The notes: generated by a model from the sequence alone, not told the origin. A stretch of DNA of 64,000 nt from Algoriphagus winogradskyi (GCF_900182815.1 NZ_FXUA01000002.1:496001-560000), one strand, 5' to 3'. Counted from the stretch's first letter, positions 16,367-26,725 are shown. Numbers and translations are program-made.

Positions 16367-16479
16367 AGTCTAAAGAGTTTAAGGTTTTAACTGATTTTAA
16401 GTTTCAATACGGAGGCATTTCTCCATATGTTGCGTTATTTTAGAAATCAAAGAGTAGAATATTCCCTATTTTCGCAACC

Positions 16480-17928
16480 ATGATTAAAACGCTTGCCCGA
16501 TTCATTTTCGTATATGGCCTCTTCCTGATTTCTGGATTGGCTGTGGCTCAAGATGTACAGATTGAGCTTGGACCTGCTGAGATCGGCTTGAATGAAACAT
16601 TCACTATCAAAGTAACGCTCAGCAACGAGAAAATCAAGTCTTACGATCAATTTCCCGAGATCCCAAGTTTCCAAAAACAAGGAATCTCTCAGTCTTCCTC
16701 GATGAACCTCATCAATGGTCAGATGAGCAGTTCAAACAGCATCATACAATATTATAAGCCAAGCCGAAAAGGAGATTTTACTTTACCGTCCTTTGAGCTT
16801 TCCATTAATGGACAAGCCTATTCTTCCGCTGGTAAAAAAATCACTGTCGTAGACGCTTCGTCTTCTAATAGCGGTAGAAATCAGGCTTTAGATCCATTTG
16901 CTGATTTCTTTGGACGATCGGCTGTGGAAGATCCTGAATATGTAGAAGTAGAAGATGATGCGTTTTTTTCAGTAACTGTAGACAAAGAAGAGGTTTTTCA
17001 GGGAGAAGGGGTGAATATCAGTTTGGCTTTTTATATGTCTGAAGCAAATCAAGCCGCATTTAGTTTTCATGAAGCCGGCAGACAGTTGGATGATATTTTG
17101 AAGAAAATAAAACCTACAAATGCATGGGAGGAAAATTTCAACATTAGTAATATCGATCGGGAGCAGGTGACCATCAATGGAAAAAGATGGACAAAGTTTA
17201 AGGTATATGAGGCGACATTTTTCCCATTTTCTGAAGGAGAACTAGTCATCCCGAGAATTCCTTGGGAAATGATCAAATATAAAATCGCCAAGAATCCCAC
17301 TTTCTTCGGAGCCAATAGACAGGAGGATTTTAAGACTTTTTACTCGAACCCAAAGACTATAAAAGTGAAGCCTCTTCCTCCACATCCACTTAAAAATGAA
17401 GTAAGCGTGGGGCAATTTCAACTTAGAGAAAATATCAAAAATATAGAGGTAGAGACTGGACAAGGATTTGACTATAATTTTGGGATTAGTGGCGTTGGGA
17501 ATATTAATGCGATCTCAGCTCCTAAGAGAATCCCGATGGCAAATTTGAATACCTATGACCCAAATGTACGTCAGCAAATAAACCGAGGGTACGGGCGGGT
17601 TTCTGGTATTAAAGAATTCAATTATTACATCACGATCAACGAAGCAGGAGAAGTAGACCTTGCGAAGAATTTTGAATGGGTTTATTTTGATCCCGATCGT
17701 GCGGTGTATGATACACTTAGGCCGCAGGCAAAAATCACAGTAGTAGGAGAAAGTAAAGCAAATCAGGCGATTTCTTCTCAAAGATTAGGAGGGCTTTACG
17801 ACCGCATTTCTACTGAAGACAATCGGTTTTTAAACGAGAAATATAAATACTATTTTACAATCGCAATCAACGTGTTGCTACTGATTTCGGTGGCTTTATT
17901 GGCTGTATTGATAATTAGAAAGAGATAA
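16480..17928 (+). CDS. batD: BatD family protein
   Basis: A 482-residue exported membrane protein: signal peptide (about 1-23, ending AVAQ), a long beta-rich extracytoplasmic region, and one transmembrane helix near the C terminus (about 455-478) ending in basic residues. The early [19 protein letters not shown] and [19 protein letters not shown] segments are typical of BatD, described in Bacteroides as part of an aerotolerance (Bat) operon with von Willebrand-domain proteins. No batA/B/C/E genes are adjacent. The stop codon overlaps the aroC start (TAATG), so the two are probably cotranscribed and coupled. Confidence 0.88.
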   Translation: MIKTLARFIFVYGLFLISGLAVAQDVQIELGPAEIGLNETFTIKVTLSNEKIKSYDQFPEIPSFQKQGISQSSSMNLINGQMSSSNSIIQYYKPSRKGDFTLPSFELSINGQAYSSAGKKITVVDASSSNSGRNQALDPFADFFGRSAVEDPEYVEVEDDAFFSVTVDKEEVFQGEGVNISLAFYMSEANQAAFSFHEAGRQLDDILKKIKPTNAWEENFNISNIDREQVTINGKRWTKFKVYEATFFPFSEGELVIPRIPWEMIKYKIAKNPTFFGANRQEDFKTFYSNPKTIKVKPLPPHPLKNEVSVGQFQLRENIKNIEVETGQGFDYNFGISGVGNINAISAPKRIPMANLNTYDPNVRQQINRGYGRVSGIKEFNYYITINEAGEVDLAKNFEWVYFDPDRAVYDTLRPQAKITVVGESKANQAISSQRLGGLYDRISTEDNRFLNEKYKYYFTIAINVLLLISVALLAVLIIRKR

Positions 17929-19013
17929 TGGGTAATTCATTTGGAAAGCTATTCAAGATCACCACTTATGGTGAATCGCATGGTTTAGCTTTGGGGGTAA
18001 TCATCGAAGGGTGCCCAGCAGGACTAAAAATAAATGAGGCTAAGCTTATTGCAGAGATGCAACGCAGGAAGCCAGGACAGTCCAAAATCACCACACAACG
18101 TAAGGAAGAGGACGAGTTTGAGATTAAATCCGGGGTTTTTGAAGGAGTAACGACAGGAACTCCAATTGGGATAGTGATCAATAATTCGGATCAAAAGAGT
18201 AAGGATTATTCTCATATCTCAGATAAGTTTCGCCCTTCCCATGCAGATTTCACTTATTTCGAAAAATACGGATTACGGGATTATCGGGGCGGCGGAAGAA
18301 GTTCAGCAAGAGAAACAGCTGCCCGTGTAGTGGCTGGTGCTTTGGCTAAGCAACTTTTGGAAACTAAAGGGATCAGTGTGCAAGCATTTGTATCACAGGT
18401 TGGTGAGTTGAAACTGGACAAAACTTATACTGAATTAGATCTTAGCAAAGCTGAAGAGAACATTCTGAGGTGCCCTGATCCAAAAAAGGCAGAGGAAATG
18501 ATCGAGCTGATTGATACAGTCAGAAAAGACCGTGATACCATTGGCGGAGTCGTGACCTGTGTGATTAAGAACACACCTGCAGGGATTGGAGAACCTGTTT
18601 TTGATCGATTGCACGCCGAGCTTGGAAAAGCTATGCTCAGTATCAATGCGGTGAAAGGCTTCGAATATGGAAGCGGTTTTGAAGGTGTGAAAATGCGTGG
18701 ATCAGCTCATAACGATACGTTTGTGCAGGACGGCGATAAAGTGCGTACCCTGACCAATCATTCTGGCGGAATCCAAGGTGGCATTTCCAATGGAGAGGAT
18801 ATCTATTTCAATGTTGCATTCAAACCTGTCGCAACGATCATGATGGATCAGGATTCTGTAAATGAAGCCGGAGATTCAGTAATAGTTTCCGGAAAAGGTC
18901 GCCATGATCCTTGTGTAGTACCTAGAGCTGTACCGATCGTGGAAGCAATGGCCGCTTTGGTCATAGCTGATTATATTTTGTTGTCAAAAAGTAATAAACT
19001 AGAAGACTTCTAA
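17928..19013 (+). CDS. aroC: Chorismate synthase
   Basis: A 361-residue enzyme that converts 5-enolpyruvylshikimate-3-phosphate to chorismate using reduced FMN, the last shared step to aromatic amino acids. The TTYGESHG signature (about 11-18), the [19 protein letters not shown] block (about 122-140) and the C-terminal [18 protein letters not shown] motif are all intact. The ATG overlaps the batD stop and a DAACS symporter starts 10 bases after its stop, so the three genes look like one operon although their functions are not obviously linked. Confidence 0.97.
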   Translation: MGNSFGKLFKITTYGESHGLALGVIIEGCPAGLKINEAKLIAEMQRRKPGQSKITTQRKEEDEFEIKSGVFEGVTTGTPIGIVINNSDQKSKDYSHISDKFRPSHADFTYFEKYGLRDYRGGGRSSARETAARVVAGALAKQLLETKGISVQAFVSQVGELKLDKTYTELDLSKAEENILRCPDPKKAEEMIELIDTVRKDRDTIGGVVTCVIKNTPAGIGEPVFDRLHAELGKAMLSINAVKGFEYGSGFEGVKMRGSAHNDTFVQDGDKVRTLTNHSGGIQGGISNGEDIYFNVAFKPVATIMMDQDSVNEAGDSVIVSGKGRHDPCVVPRAVPIVEAMAALVIADYILLSKSNKLEDF

Positions 19014-19023
19014 ACCCTTATAT

Positions 19024-20352
19024 ATGCTTAAAAAGATACCCTTACATACCCAAATAATCATCGGACTTGTTCTGGGGTTGATTTTTGGTTTAGTAGTAAT
19101 CAAGACTTCCATCCCCAATTCCTTTACTATAGATTACATTAAGCCTTTTGGGACAATTTTCATTAACGGGTTAAAGATGATTGCAGTGCCTTTGGTACTA
19201 GCTTCATTGATTGTTGGTGTTTCTAATTTGGGCGATGTTTCCAAACTGAGTCGGATTGGCGGAAAAACAATCGGGACTTACTTGGTTACTACGGTTCTTG
19301 CTGTGACTATTGGTCTTGTAATGGTAAATGTTTTTAAGCCAGGAAAAAGTTTGCCTCCTGAGACTCGGGAAAATCTTATGAGCTTGTATGAAGGAGATGC
19401 TGGCTCACGTGTGGGTCAAGCAGCTGAGCTTCAGAAGCAAAGTCCCTTACAGCCCTTGGTGGATATAGTTCCGGATAACGTTTTTAGTGCTACTACAGAT
19501 AACGCTGCGATGCTCCAAGTGGTGTTTTTTGCAATTCTAGTTGGTATTGCTTTGCTGAAAATCCCAAAAGCCAAGGCTGCTCCAGTTATCGCATTCTTTG
19601 ACGGGATGAATGATGTAATTATTCAAATTGTCAATTTTATCATGATGATTGCTCCTTTTGGAGTTTTTGCACTCATGGCTTCCTTAATCGTGGAGATTGC
19701 TGGTGAAAACCCAGATTCTGCAGTGCAGTTATTAATGGCTTTGTTGAAATATAGCTTGGTAGTACTGGGAGGGTTATTTACCATGATTTTGGTGGTTTAT
19801 CCAGCTATCTTGATGGCCTTCACTAAGGTGAAATATAGAGACTTTTTCCGAGCAATCAGACCAGCCCAATTGCTTGCATTCTCTACAAGTTCAAGTTCTG
19901 CAACGCTTCCTGTTACGATGAAACAAGTGGAGGAAGAATTAGGGGTCTCTGAGGAGATATCGAGTTTTGTACTTCCATTAGGAGCCACCGTGAATATGGA
20001 TGGGACTAGCCTTTACCAAGGTGTTGCAGCGGTATTCATTGCGCAGGCCTTGGGAATGGAATTGAGTTTAACGCAACAACTGATGATTGTTTTGACAGCA
20101 ACACTTGCCTCAATCGGTTCTGCTGGTGTTCCGGGTGCTGGATTGATTATGTTAATTATTGTACTGGAATCAATTGGTGTTCCTGCGGCTGGTATTGCAT
20201 TAATTATTGCTCCTGATCGAATTTTGGATATGTTCCGTACAGTAGTGAATGTCACTGGGGATGCGACAGTTTGTACTATTGTAGCAAGTACTGAAGGGGA
20301 GTTGCCAGATGGATTGATTAGGAAATCAAACCCATTGACCCCAAACGAATAG
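19024..20352 (+). CDS. Dicarboxylate/amino acid:cation symporter (DAACS/GltP-like)
   Basis: A 442-residue glutamate/dicarboxylate transporter of the GltPh fold. The serine-rich re-entrant loop (STSSSSATLPVTM, about 287-299) and the substrate/Na+ motif NMDGTSLYQ (about 324-332) are intact, followed by GSAGVPGAGL in the second hairpin. Members import glutamate, aspartate, succinate or similar acids with H+ or Na+. It starts 10 bases after aroC and ends in a strong terminator shared with fumC; a dicarboxylate substrate beside fumarase would make sense but is not proven. Confidence 0.93.
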   Translation: MLKKIPLHTQIIIGLVLGLIFGLVVIKTSIPNSFTIDYIKPFGTIFINGLKMIAVPLVLASLIVGVSNLGDVSKLSRIGGKTIGTYLVTTVLAVTIGLVMVNVFKPGKSLPPETRENLMSLYEGDAGSRVGQAAELQKQSPLQPLVDIVPDNVFSATTDNAAMLQVVFFAILVGIALLKIPKAKAAPVIAFFDGMNDVIIQIVNFIMMIAPFGVFALMASLIVEIAGENPDSAVQLLMALLKYSLVVLGGLFTMILVVYPAILMAFTKVKYRDFFRAIRPAQLLAFSTSSSSATLPVTMKQVEEELGVSEEISSFVLPLGATVNMDGTSLYQGVAAVFIAQALGMELSLTQQLMIVLTATLASIGSAGVPGAGLIMLIIVLESIGVPAAGIALIIAPDRILDMFRTVVNVTGDATVCTIVASTEGELPDGLIRKSNPLTPNE

Positions 20353-20373
20353 AAATTAACTTTTGGTCTTACA

Positions 20374-20412
20374 TAAAAAATGGTCCCATCTTATGAAGGG
20401 ACCATTTTTATT
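20374..20412. terminator. Bidirectional terminator
   Basis: Inverted repeat AAAAATGGTCCC / GGGACCATTTTT with a 10-base loop between the convergent symporter and fumC genes. Confidence 0.88.
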
Positions 20413-20429
20413 TTAGACTACAGAGATTT

Positions 20430-21830
20430 TTATTTCAAACTTCCCGTCATTTCTTCAGGCCTCACCCACTCATCAAACTGCTCAGAAGTCAATAAGTTAA
20501 GCGCAATCGCAGCTTCTCTTAAACTTGTACCTTCCTTATGCGCTTTCTTAGCGATAGCTGCTGCGTTTTCATATCCGATATGTGGATTCAATGCAGTCAC
20601 CAGCATCAATGAATTCTCCAAATGTCTTTGGATCATAGCTGTGTTTGGCTCGATGCCAACAGCACAATGGTCATTGAATGACACGCATGCATCACCAATT
20701 AGTCTAGCTGAAGTAAGGAAATTAGAAGCGATTAATGGCTTGAATACGTTCAATTCAAAATGACCGTTTGATCCGCCTATAGAAATAGCTACATCATTTC
20801 CCATCACTTGAGCAGCTACCATCGTCAAGGCTTCAACTTGTGTTGGGTTTACTTTGCCTGGCATGATGGAAGATCCTGGCTCATTTTCAGGGATCAAAAT
20901 CTCACCGATTCCAGATCTAGGACCAGAGGAAAGCATTCTTACATCATTGGCGATTTTCATCAGGGAAACTGCCAATTGCTTCAATGCACCATGAGTTTCT
21001 ACCATTGCATCGTGAGCAGCCAGCGCTTCAAATTTATTCTCAGCAGTGACAAAAGGCTGTCCTGAAAGTTCAGCAATTTTCTTAGCCACTAACTCGGAAT
21101 ATCCCTTTGGCGTATTAAGACCAGTTCCTACGGCGGTTCCTCCTAGCGCTAATTCAGATAAATGTGAAAGGGTGTTTCTCAAGGCTTTTAAGCCATGATT
21201 AAGCTGTGCCACATAACCACTGAACTCTTGACCCAAGGTAAGCGGTGTGGCATCCATAAAGTGTGTACGCCCGATTTTCACCACATCCTTGAATGCTTCT
21301 GCTTTCTCAGCAAGTGTATCTCTAAGTTTTTCAACTCCAGGAATCGTAGTCTCCATTACCATTTTGTATGCTGCGATATGCATAGCAGTAGGGTAGGTGT
21401 CGTTGGAAGATTGAGATTTGTTTACATCGTCATTTGGGTGGATTTTCTTTTTGGCATCTTCCAAAGAACCTCCGAGAAGTACATGAGCACGGTAAGCAAT
21501 TACCTCGTTAGAGTTCATATTAGACTGCGTTCCTGAACCAGTTTGCCAGATTACCAAAGGAAATTGATCATCGTGCTGACCTGCCAAAATCTCATCACAT
21601 ACTTTTCCGATGATATCAGCTTTTTCTTGATCTAAAACTCCAAGTTCGGCATTGGTCTGTGCCGCCGCTTTTTTCAAAATCGCAAAAGCATGAGTGATTT
21701 CAACTGGCATGCGGTTTTTCTCACCGCCGATTTTGAAATTGTTGATTGAACGTTGGGTTTGTGCGCCCCAGTATTTGTCAGCAGGCACCTCTACAGGCCC
21801 CATGGTGTCTTTTTCTATGCGGATGCTCAT
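20430..21830 (-). CDS. fumC: Class II fumarate hydratase
   Basis: A 466-residue fumarase that interconverts fumarate and malate in the citric acid cycle. The superfamily signature [13 protein letters not shown] (about 319-331) and the substrate-site [15 protein letters not shown] motif are intact, as is [13 protein letters not shown]. The ATG at 21830 ([13 protein letters not shown]) is chosen; the frame is open 18 codons further but that extension (from 21884) is not like any fumarase N terminus. The gene converges on the symporter and is unlinked from other TCA genes. Confidence 0.96.
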   Translation of the reverse strand: MSIRIEKDTMGPVEVPADKYWGAQTQRSINNFKIGGEKNRMPVEITHAFAILKKAAAQTNAELGVLDQEKADIIGKVCDEILAGQHDDQFPLVIWQTGSGTQSNMNSNEVIAYRAHVLLGGSLEDAKKKIHPNDDVNKSQSSNDTYPTAMHIAAYKMVMETTIPGVEKLRDTLAEKAEAFKDVVKIGRTHFMDATPLTLGQEFSGYVAQLNHGLKALRNTLSHLSELALGGTAVGTGLNTPKGYSELVAKKIAELSGQPFVTAENKFEALAAHDAMVETHGALKQLAVSLMKIANDVRMLSSGPRSGIGEILIPENEPGSSIMPGKVNPTQVEALTMVAAQVMGNDVAISIGGSNGHFELNVFKPLIASNFLTSARLIGDACVSFNDHCAVGIEPNTAMIQRHLENSLMLVTALNPHIGYENAAAIAKKAHKEGTSLREAAIALNLLTSEQFDEWVRPEEMTGSLK

Positions 21831-21904
21831 ATTGTATGTTTTATTGAATCTTTTTTGCGGCGCTAAATTAAGTCCAAAAGCCATTTTTCCCTAAGAAAGA
21901 AGCG

Positions 21905-22390
21905 CTAATCCTTCATCTGGAAGTTGATCAGCTGGTGAAATACTTTGCGTGAGGCCTTCACCTGTCTATTAAAAAAATACATCGCTACTACATAATTGAT
22001 AATGCACAAGCCCAAACAAATGGTGGCATAGCTAAAATTGGGAATCATAAAGCAATAAAATGCAGTAAAGGCTAGTAAAATGACAGACCAAAAAGCAATG
22101 AAAAAAAGTGCTCCTGGAAATAATCTGTAATTAATAAACAGAATACATCCCCGGGGAGTTGTTTCGATTTTCCCCAAAATCAACGGCAGAAATGTGTCGG
22201 CTCTATCCACAACTTTGGAAATTCTGAATCCTTTTTGGCCGATCAAGCCATTGAAAAGGATATCTCCTTTGACCTGAGTTCTCGGATCCAAATAATTGAC
22301 TTCTCTTGTCACACGATTCAAATGACTTAGCACCTCTTCTTTGGAAAGAGCGCTGACTAAGGTTTCAGTATCGTAGGGGAAAAGGTTCAA
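21905..22390 (-). CDS. Hypothetical membrane protein
   Basis: A 161-residue protein of unknown function. It has a soluble N-terminal half (about 1-85) and two adjacent transmembrane helices (about 92-112 and 118-140), then a short basic C-terminal tail. I recognise no catalytic motif. The start lies 6 bases after the ridA stop, which suggests cotranscription with ridA; the meaning is unclear. The fumC start is 74 bases downstream. Confidence 0.7.
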   Translation of the reverse strand: MNLFPYDTETLVSALSKEEVLSHLNRVTREVNYLDPRTQVKGDILFNGLIGQKGFRISKVVDRADTFLPLILGKIETTPRGCILFINYRLFPGALFFIAFWSVILLAFTAFYCFMIPNFSYATICLGLCIINYVVAMYFFNRQVKASRKVFHQLINFQMKD

Positions 22391-22396
22391 TAATGG

Positions 22397-22777
22397 TTAT
22401 TTAACAGCTATACAAGAAATTTCCACATTTACATTTTTGGGCAGTTTACTCACTTCTACAGTTTCGCGTGCGGGAGGATTTGATGTAAAGTACTGACTAT
22501 AGGCTTCATTGATTGTGCCAAACTCATCCATGCTTTTGATAAAAATACTGCATTTGACGATATCGCTGAAAGTGAAATTCGCCGCTCTAAGTACAGCCTC
22601 TAGGTTTTTCATCACCGCATGAGTTTCCTCAGTGATATTCTCATTGATCAATTCGCCAGTCTCTGCATCCAAAGCGATCTGTCCGGAAACATAAAGCGTA
22701 TTGCCTGCTAAAACTGCCTGAGAATAGGGTCCAATTGGTGCTGGAGCCTCATTGGTGAAGATAATGTGATTTGCCAT
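22397..22777 (-). CDS. ridA: RidA family enamine/imine deaminase
   Basis: A 126-residue protein of the RidA/YjgF/UK114 family, which hydrolyses reactive enamines and imines such as 2-aminoacrylate. The APAPIGPYSQAVLAGNTLYV start and the signature around R104 (NPPARETVEVSKLP) carry the conserved catalytic arginine; the ending IEVSCIAV-like strand (here VEISCIAVK) is also typical. It lies 82 bases after mazG and 6 bases before a membrane protein gene. Other family branches act in purine or pyrimidine catabolism, but this one looks like the general RidA. Confidence 0.93.
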   Translation of the reverse strand: MANHIIFTNEAPAPIGPYSQAVLAGNTLYVSGQIALDAETGELINENITEETHAVMKNLEAVLRAANFTFSDIVKCSIFIKSMDEFGTINEAYSQYFTSNPPARETVEVSKLPKNVNVEISCIAVK

Positions 22778-22859
22778 TTATTTTTAATTTTCAAATTTGG
22801 GTACTATGTCCAAAATAATCTTGTGGGTATGTCGAGCTTTTAGGTTTTTAATATTTGCC

Positions 22860-23663
22860 TTAAGCCTTTAATTTCGCTTCATTCCAATAAACATCCATCT
22901 CGGCCAAGGTCATCTCGCTGAGGGTTTTACCAGATTCCTTTGCAGCAGCTTCCAGGTATTGAAATCGTTTGATGAATTTCTTATTTGTTCGTTCTAAAGC
23001 TTCTTCCGGATTTATGTCTATAAATCGTGCATAGTTAATCAAAGAAAAGAGTAAGTCACCAAATTCTCCACTGGCTTTTTCGGTATCTATTTCTTTATCA
23101 TCTGCTACATTGAATTCTTCCTTGAATTCTTGCATTTCCTCTTCAACTTTCTCCCAAACTTGGCTTTTTTCTTCCCAATCGAACCCAACACCACGAGCTT
23201 TTTCCTGAATCCGCATCGCTTTGATTAGCGCAGGTAGGGATTTTGGTACACCGCCAAGGACGGATTTATTTCCTTTCTCAGTGAGTTTTATTTTTTCCCA
23301 GTTTTGCTTCACTGCTTCCTCGTCTTCAGCTTTAGTATCTCCATAGATATGCGGATGACGACGGATTAGCTTTTCGCATAGCGCATCTATCATTGACGTA
23401 ATATCGAAGTTGCCTTCTTCCGAACCTATTCTCGCATAAAAGACGATGTGAAGGAGAATGTCTCCCAATTCTTTTTTGACCTCGTCAGGATCTCCTTCGA
23501 GAATTGCATCAGAAAGCTCAAAAGTTTCTTCGATTGTCAAATGTCTTAGACTTTCTGTCGTTTGTTTTTTATCCCAAGGACATTGTTCCCTGAGTTCATC
23601 CATGATGGTAAGTAATCTATCAAAAGCTGCCAATTTCTCGGCTCGGGTACTCAAATTTGTCAT
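22860..23663 (-). CDS. mazG: Nucleoside triphosphate pyrophosphohydrolase MazG
   Basis: A 267-residue two-domain all-alpha NTP pyrophosphatase that converts (d)NTPs to NMPs and limits aberrant nucleotides. The N-terminal domain carries the metal motif EETFE (45-49) and ExxD in ELGD (65-68), preceded by CPWDKKQT; the second domain repeats the pattern in EEEMQEFKEEF and EFGDLLFSLINYARF. The length is standard for the bacterial two-domain form. Its start lies near an 18-base palindrome that holds a -7-like box on both strands. Confidence 0.95.
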   Translation of the reverse strand: MTNLSTRAEKLAAFDRLLTIMDELREQCPWDKKQTTESLRHLTIEETFELSDAILEGDPDEVKKELGDILLHIVFYARIGSEEGNFDITSMIDALCEKLIRRHPHIYGDTKAEDEEAVKQNWEKIKLTEKGNKSVLGGVPKSLPALIKAMRIQEKARGVGFDWEEKSQVWEKVEEEMQEFKEEFNVADDKEIDTEKASGEFGDLLFSLINYARFIDINPEEALERTNKKFIKRFQYLEAAAKESGKTLSEMTLAEMDVYWNEAKLKA

Positions 23664-23684
23664 GGGTGAGGAAACTATGCTAGG

Positions 23685-23719
23685 TTTGTGGACGTTTTCG
23701 AAGTAAAGCCTTAAATTTG
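23685..23719 (+). promoter_or_regulatory. Promoter of small cysteine-rich membrane gene
   Basis: TTTG (23685-23688), 23 bases, TAAATTTG (23712-23719). The -7 box is the left half of a perfect 18-base palindrome TAAATTTGCGCAAATTTA (23712-23729), so the minus strand towards mazG also has a TAAATTTG box. Confidence 0.5.
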
Positions 23720-23735
23720 CGCAAATTTATCCGTT

Positions 23736-23966
23736 ATGACAACCGTATTTCTTACCCTTGGTTTCGTTGCTTTATTCTTCATTATGATGTCTGTAAGGCT
23801 AATATTCCTCAAAAACGGCGAATTCAAGGGCACTTGTGCCTCCCAAAGTCCCTTTCTCAATAAAGAAGGAGCAACCTGCGGATTTTGCGGAAAGACCATG
23901 GATGGTGATACCTCTTGTGGAAATCCCGACAATGAAGTGGACAAGGTCATGGCCAAATTCAAATAA
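23736..23966 (+). CDS. Small membrane protein with four-cysteine tail
   Basis: A 76-residue protein: one N-terminal transmembrane helix (about 4-25), then a short soluble tail with cysteines at 34, 48, 51 and 61 (a CxxC plus two flanking cysteines) and a charged end. The cysteine spacing would allow a metal site or two disulfides. I recall similar small membrane proteins of unknown function in Bacteroidota. It has its own promoter and lies between mazG (divergent) and glmM (same strand, 58 bases on). Confidence 0.78.
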   Translation: MTTVFLTLGFVALFFIMMSVRLIFLKNGEFKGTCASQSPFLNKEGATCGFCGKTMDGDTSCGNPDNEVDKVMAKFK

Positions 23967-23970
23967 AGTT

Positions 23971-23992
23971 AATCCTGTCGCCTGACGGGATT
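23971..23992 (+). terminator. Weak terminator before glmM
   Basis: AATCCTGTC / GACGGGATT (one G-T pair) with loop GCCT, followed by a T-rich but interrupted stretch. Confidence 0.5.
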
Positions 23993-24024
23993 TATTAGTT
24001 TTTAATCAAATCAAATTACCATAC

Positions 24025-25419
24025 GTGTCACTAATTAAATCAATCTCTGGCATCAGAGGTACCATCGGAGGAAAAGCTGGCGATGGACTTACTCCCATAG
24101 ATATAGTCAAATTTGCTTCTGCATATGGAGCTTGGGTACTCGAAAAAACAAATAATCCTAAGGTGATTATCGGTAGAGATGCACGTCTTTCCGGTGAGAT
24201 GGTTTCTGGATTGGTTTCGGCTACGCTCCAAGGAATGGGAATCAATGTGATCGATCTTGGATTGAGTACTACGCCTACTGTCGAATTTGCAGTTCCTTTG
24301 GAAAAAGCCGGTGGAGGAATCATCCTAACTGCAAGCCATAACCCAGTGCAGTGGAATGCCCTAAAGCTTCTTAATGCGAAGGGTGAATTCATATCAGACG
24401 CAGAAGGAAAAGACATTTTAGAGAAAGCTGATAAGGAGGATTTTTCTTTTGCGGAAGTAAAAAAACTTGGAAGCTATACTCAAATCAATGATTACATCGA
24501 GCGGCATATTCAGCATGTGTTGGATCTGGATCTAGTAGATGTAGAAGCGATCAAGGCCAGAAATTTCAAAGTAGTAGTAGATGCGGTGAATTCCACAGGA
24601 GGAATTGCAGTTCCTATGCTTTTGAGAGCTTTGGGAGTCACGGAAATAGAGGAAATGTACTGTACGCCAGATGGCCATTTTCCTCACAACCCAGAGCCAC
24701 TTCCTGAAAATTTAAGAGATATTTCTCAGAAGCTCGAAAGAGGAAGTTTCGATTTAGGAATTGTAGTTGATCCAGATGTAGATCGCTTGGCATTTATCAA
24801 TGAGGACGGATCAGCCTTTGGAGAAGAATATACGTTGGTTGCAGTTGCTGATTATGTGCTTTCAAAGACTCCAGGGAATACTGTTTCTAATTTGAGTTCT
24901 ACTCGCGCACTTCGAGATGTGACCGAAAAAAGAGGAGGAACTTACAATGCTTCAGCAGTAGGGGAAGTGAATGTTGTCAACCAAATGAAAGCGGTAGATG
25001 CAATCATTGGCGGTGAAGGAAATGGTGGTATCATCTACCCTACTTCTCATTATGGCCGTGATGCTTTAGTGGGAATCGGATTATTTTTGACTCACTTGGC
25101 TAATTTCGGAAAAAGCATTTCCAGACTAAGAGCAACTTACCCAAGCTATCATATTTCAAAAAATAAAATCGAACTTACTCCAGAGATTGATGTTGATAAT
25201 ATTTTGCTTGAGATCAAAAAGAAGTATAAAAACCATCCAATCAACGACATAGACGGAGTAAAAATCGAATTTGAAAAGGAATGGGTACATTTGCGGAAGT
25301 CAAATACAGAGCCGATTATACGGATTTACTCTGAATCTGAATCAGAAGCTACCGCAGAGCACTTAGCGAAAAAGCTTATTGCTGATATCAAAGAAGTGGT
25401 CAACGCTTCCATGATTTAA
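24025..25419 (+). CDS. glmM: Phosphoglucosamine mutase (alpha-D-phosphohexomutase)
   Basis: A 464-residue alpha-D-phosphohexomutase. The phosphoserine loop is LTASHNP (S104), the Mg2+ loop is DPDVDRLA (about 249-256), the sugar-binding loop is GGEGNGG (about 332-338), and the phosphate-binding loop is RKSNTEPIIRIYSES (about 418-432). Bacteroidota proteins of this type are usually annotated GlmM, making glucosamine-1-phosphate for cell-wall precursors, though phosphomannomutase or phosphoglucomutase activity is possible. The start is GTG: no in-frame ATG lies upstream and the MSLIKSISGIRGT start is the normal one. Confidence 0.9.
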   Translation: MSLIKSISGIRGTIGGKAGDGLTPIDIVKFASAYGAWVLEKTNNPKVIIGRDARLSGEMVSGLVSATLQGMGINVIDLGLSTTPTVEFAVPLEKAGGGIILTASHNPVQWNALKLLNAKGEFISDAEGKDILEKADKEDFSFAEVKKLGSYTQINDYIERHIQHVLDLDLVDVEAIKARNFKVVVDAVNSTGGIAVPMLLRALGVTEIEEMYCTPDGHFPHNPEPLPENLRDISQKLERGSFDLGIVVDPDVDRLAFINEDGSAFGEEYTLVAVADYVLSKTPGNTVSNLSSTRALRDVTEKRGGTYNASAVGEVNVVNQMKAVDAIIGGEGNGGIIYPTSHYGRDALVGIGLFLTHLANFGKSISRLRATYPSYHISKNKIELTPEIDVDNILLEIKKKYKNHPINDIDGVKIEFEKEWVHLRKSNTEPIIRIYSESESEATAEHLAKKLIADIKEVVNASMI

Positions 25420-25460
25420 GCTCCACAGAATTAAAAATATATAAATTCAAAGTGAGAAGG

Positions 25461-25502
25461 TAACTCTAGCATTGAGGCTACTTCGGTCACCGGTCATCGG
25501 TC
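25461..25502 (-). repeat. Dispersed intergenic repeat, copy 1 (matches 48762-48802)
   Basis: The reverse complement of this stretch aligns to 48762-48802 with about 33 of 41 bases identical and one single-base gap, including GACCGAT, GGTGACCGAAGT and ATGCTAG blocks. CGGTCACCGGTCATCGGTC shows internal repetition. It lies between glmM and the cysteine desulfurase gene with no ORF over it. Confidence 0.72.
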
Positions 25503-25582
25503 GAGCCAACCAAAAGTAAATACGATTATTGGCATACCTCCAGGTTATCGCCGTAAAGAATATACAACCCAACACGAGTACG

Positions 25583-26725
25583 ATGAAAGTTTATTTAGAC
25601 AATGCAGCCACCACTGCCATGGACGATCGAGTGATCGATGCCATGCTTCCTTTTATGAGAAATCATTATGGCAATCCTTCTTCTGTCCATAGTTTTGGTA
25701 GAGAAGTGAGGACTGCAATAGAAAGATCGAGAAAGAAGGTAGCTGAATTGTTAAATGTAACTCCTGCAGAAATTTTCTTCACTTCAGGAGGGACCGAAGC
25801 TGATAATACAGCGATTGTTTGCGGGATCGAAAGTCATGGAATCACTCATGCGATCACTTCTCCACTAGAGCATCATGCTGTTTTGCACACCTTAGAAATG
25901 TGTGAGAAAAAGGGCCATATCAAGCTTAGCATTTTAGATGTAAATGAAAAAGGTGAGTTGGATATAAATCAGCTGGAAGAATTGCTGAAAGCAAATCCAA
26001 AAAGCCTGGTTTCTCTGATGCATGCAAACAATGAGATAGGAAACCTGAACGACTTGAATCGTATCGGTTCTCTTGCCAAAGAGTATGGTGCGTTTTTCCA
26101 TTCTGACACAGTGCAGACGATGGGACATTATGTTCATGATTTAAAATCCCTTCCAGTAGATTCCATAGTCGCAGGTGGACATAAATTCCATGGGCCAAAA
26201 GGTTCAGGATTTCTTTATGTAAAAAAAGATAAGAAAATTCATCCTTTGATTCACGGCGGAGCTCAGGAGAGAAATATGCGTGGTGGAACGGAGAATGTGA
26301 TTGGAATTATCGGAATCGCAAAAGCTTTGGAGATTGCCTATGAAGATATGGCTGAACATCAAGTTCATGTTGAAGCAATCAAAAAGCATTTTATCCAAAG
26401 CCTGACTCAGGAAATTCCTGGAGTAGAATTCAATGGACTTTCAGGAGATTTGGATAAGAGTTTATACACTGTTCTCAGCGTAAGCTTACCTCCATCCGAA
26501 GCGAACAGTGGTATGTTGCTTTTTAATCTTGATTTGGAAGGTGTATCTGCTTCAGGAGGGTCTGCTTGTAGTTCTGGAGCTACAGTTGGTTCGCATGTGC
26601 TAAGAGCAATCAATCACACACCAGAACGGGATGCGGTTAGATTTTCGTTCAGCCGATTTAATACAATAGAAGAAGTTGACTATACAGTCGGAAAGTTGAA
26701 AGAACTTTACGCCGTCGAAGCATAA
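25583..26725 (+). CDS. Cysteine desulfurase (NifS/IscS family)
   Basis: A 380-residue PLP enzyme that takes sulfur from cysteine for Fe-S clusters and thio-modification. The start MKVYLDNAATT is used; the frame extends 18 codons upstream but without homology. The PLP lysine is in GGHKFHGPKG (K201), with SDTVQT upstream, and the persulfide cysteine is in SGGSACSSGAT (C329), where the short loop is typical of the IscS/NifS branch rather than SufS. No iscU, iscR or suf genes are adjacent, so the pathway partner is unknown. It ends in a strong terminator. Confidence 0.93.
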   Translation: MKVYLDNAATTAMDDRVIDAMLPFMRNHYGNPSSVHSFGREVRTAIERSRKKVAELLNVTPAEIFFTSGGTEADNTAIVCGIESHGITHAITSPLEHHAVLHTLEMCEKKGHIKLSILDVNEKGELDINQLEELLKANPKSLVSLMHANNEIGNLNDLNRIGSLAKEYGAFFHSDTVQTMGHYVHDLKSLPVDSIVAGGHKFHGPKGSGFLYVKKDKKIHPLIHGGAQERNMRGGTENVIGIIGIAKALEIAYEDMAEHQVHVEAIKKHFIQSLTQEIPGVEFNGLSGDLDKSLYTVLSVSLPPSEANSGMLLFNLDLEGVSASGGSACSSGATVGSHVLRAINHTPERDAVRFSFSRFNTIEEVDYTVGKLKELYAVEA

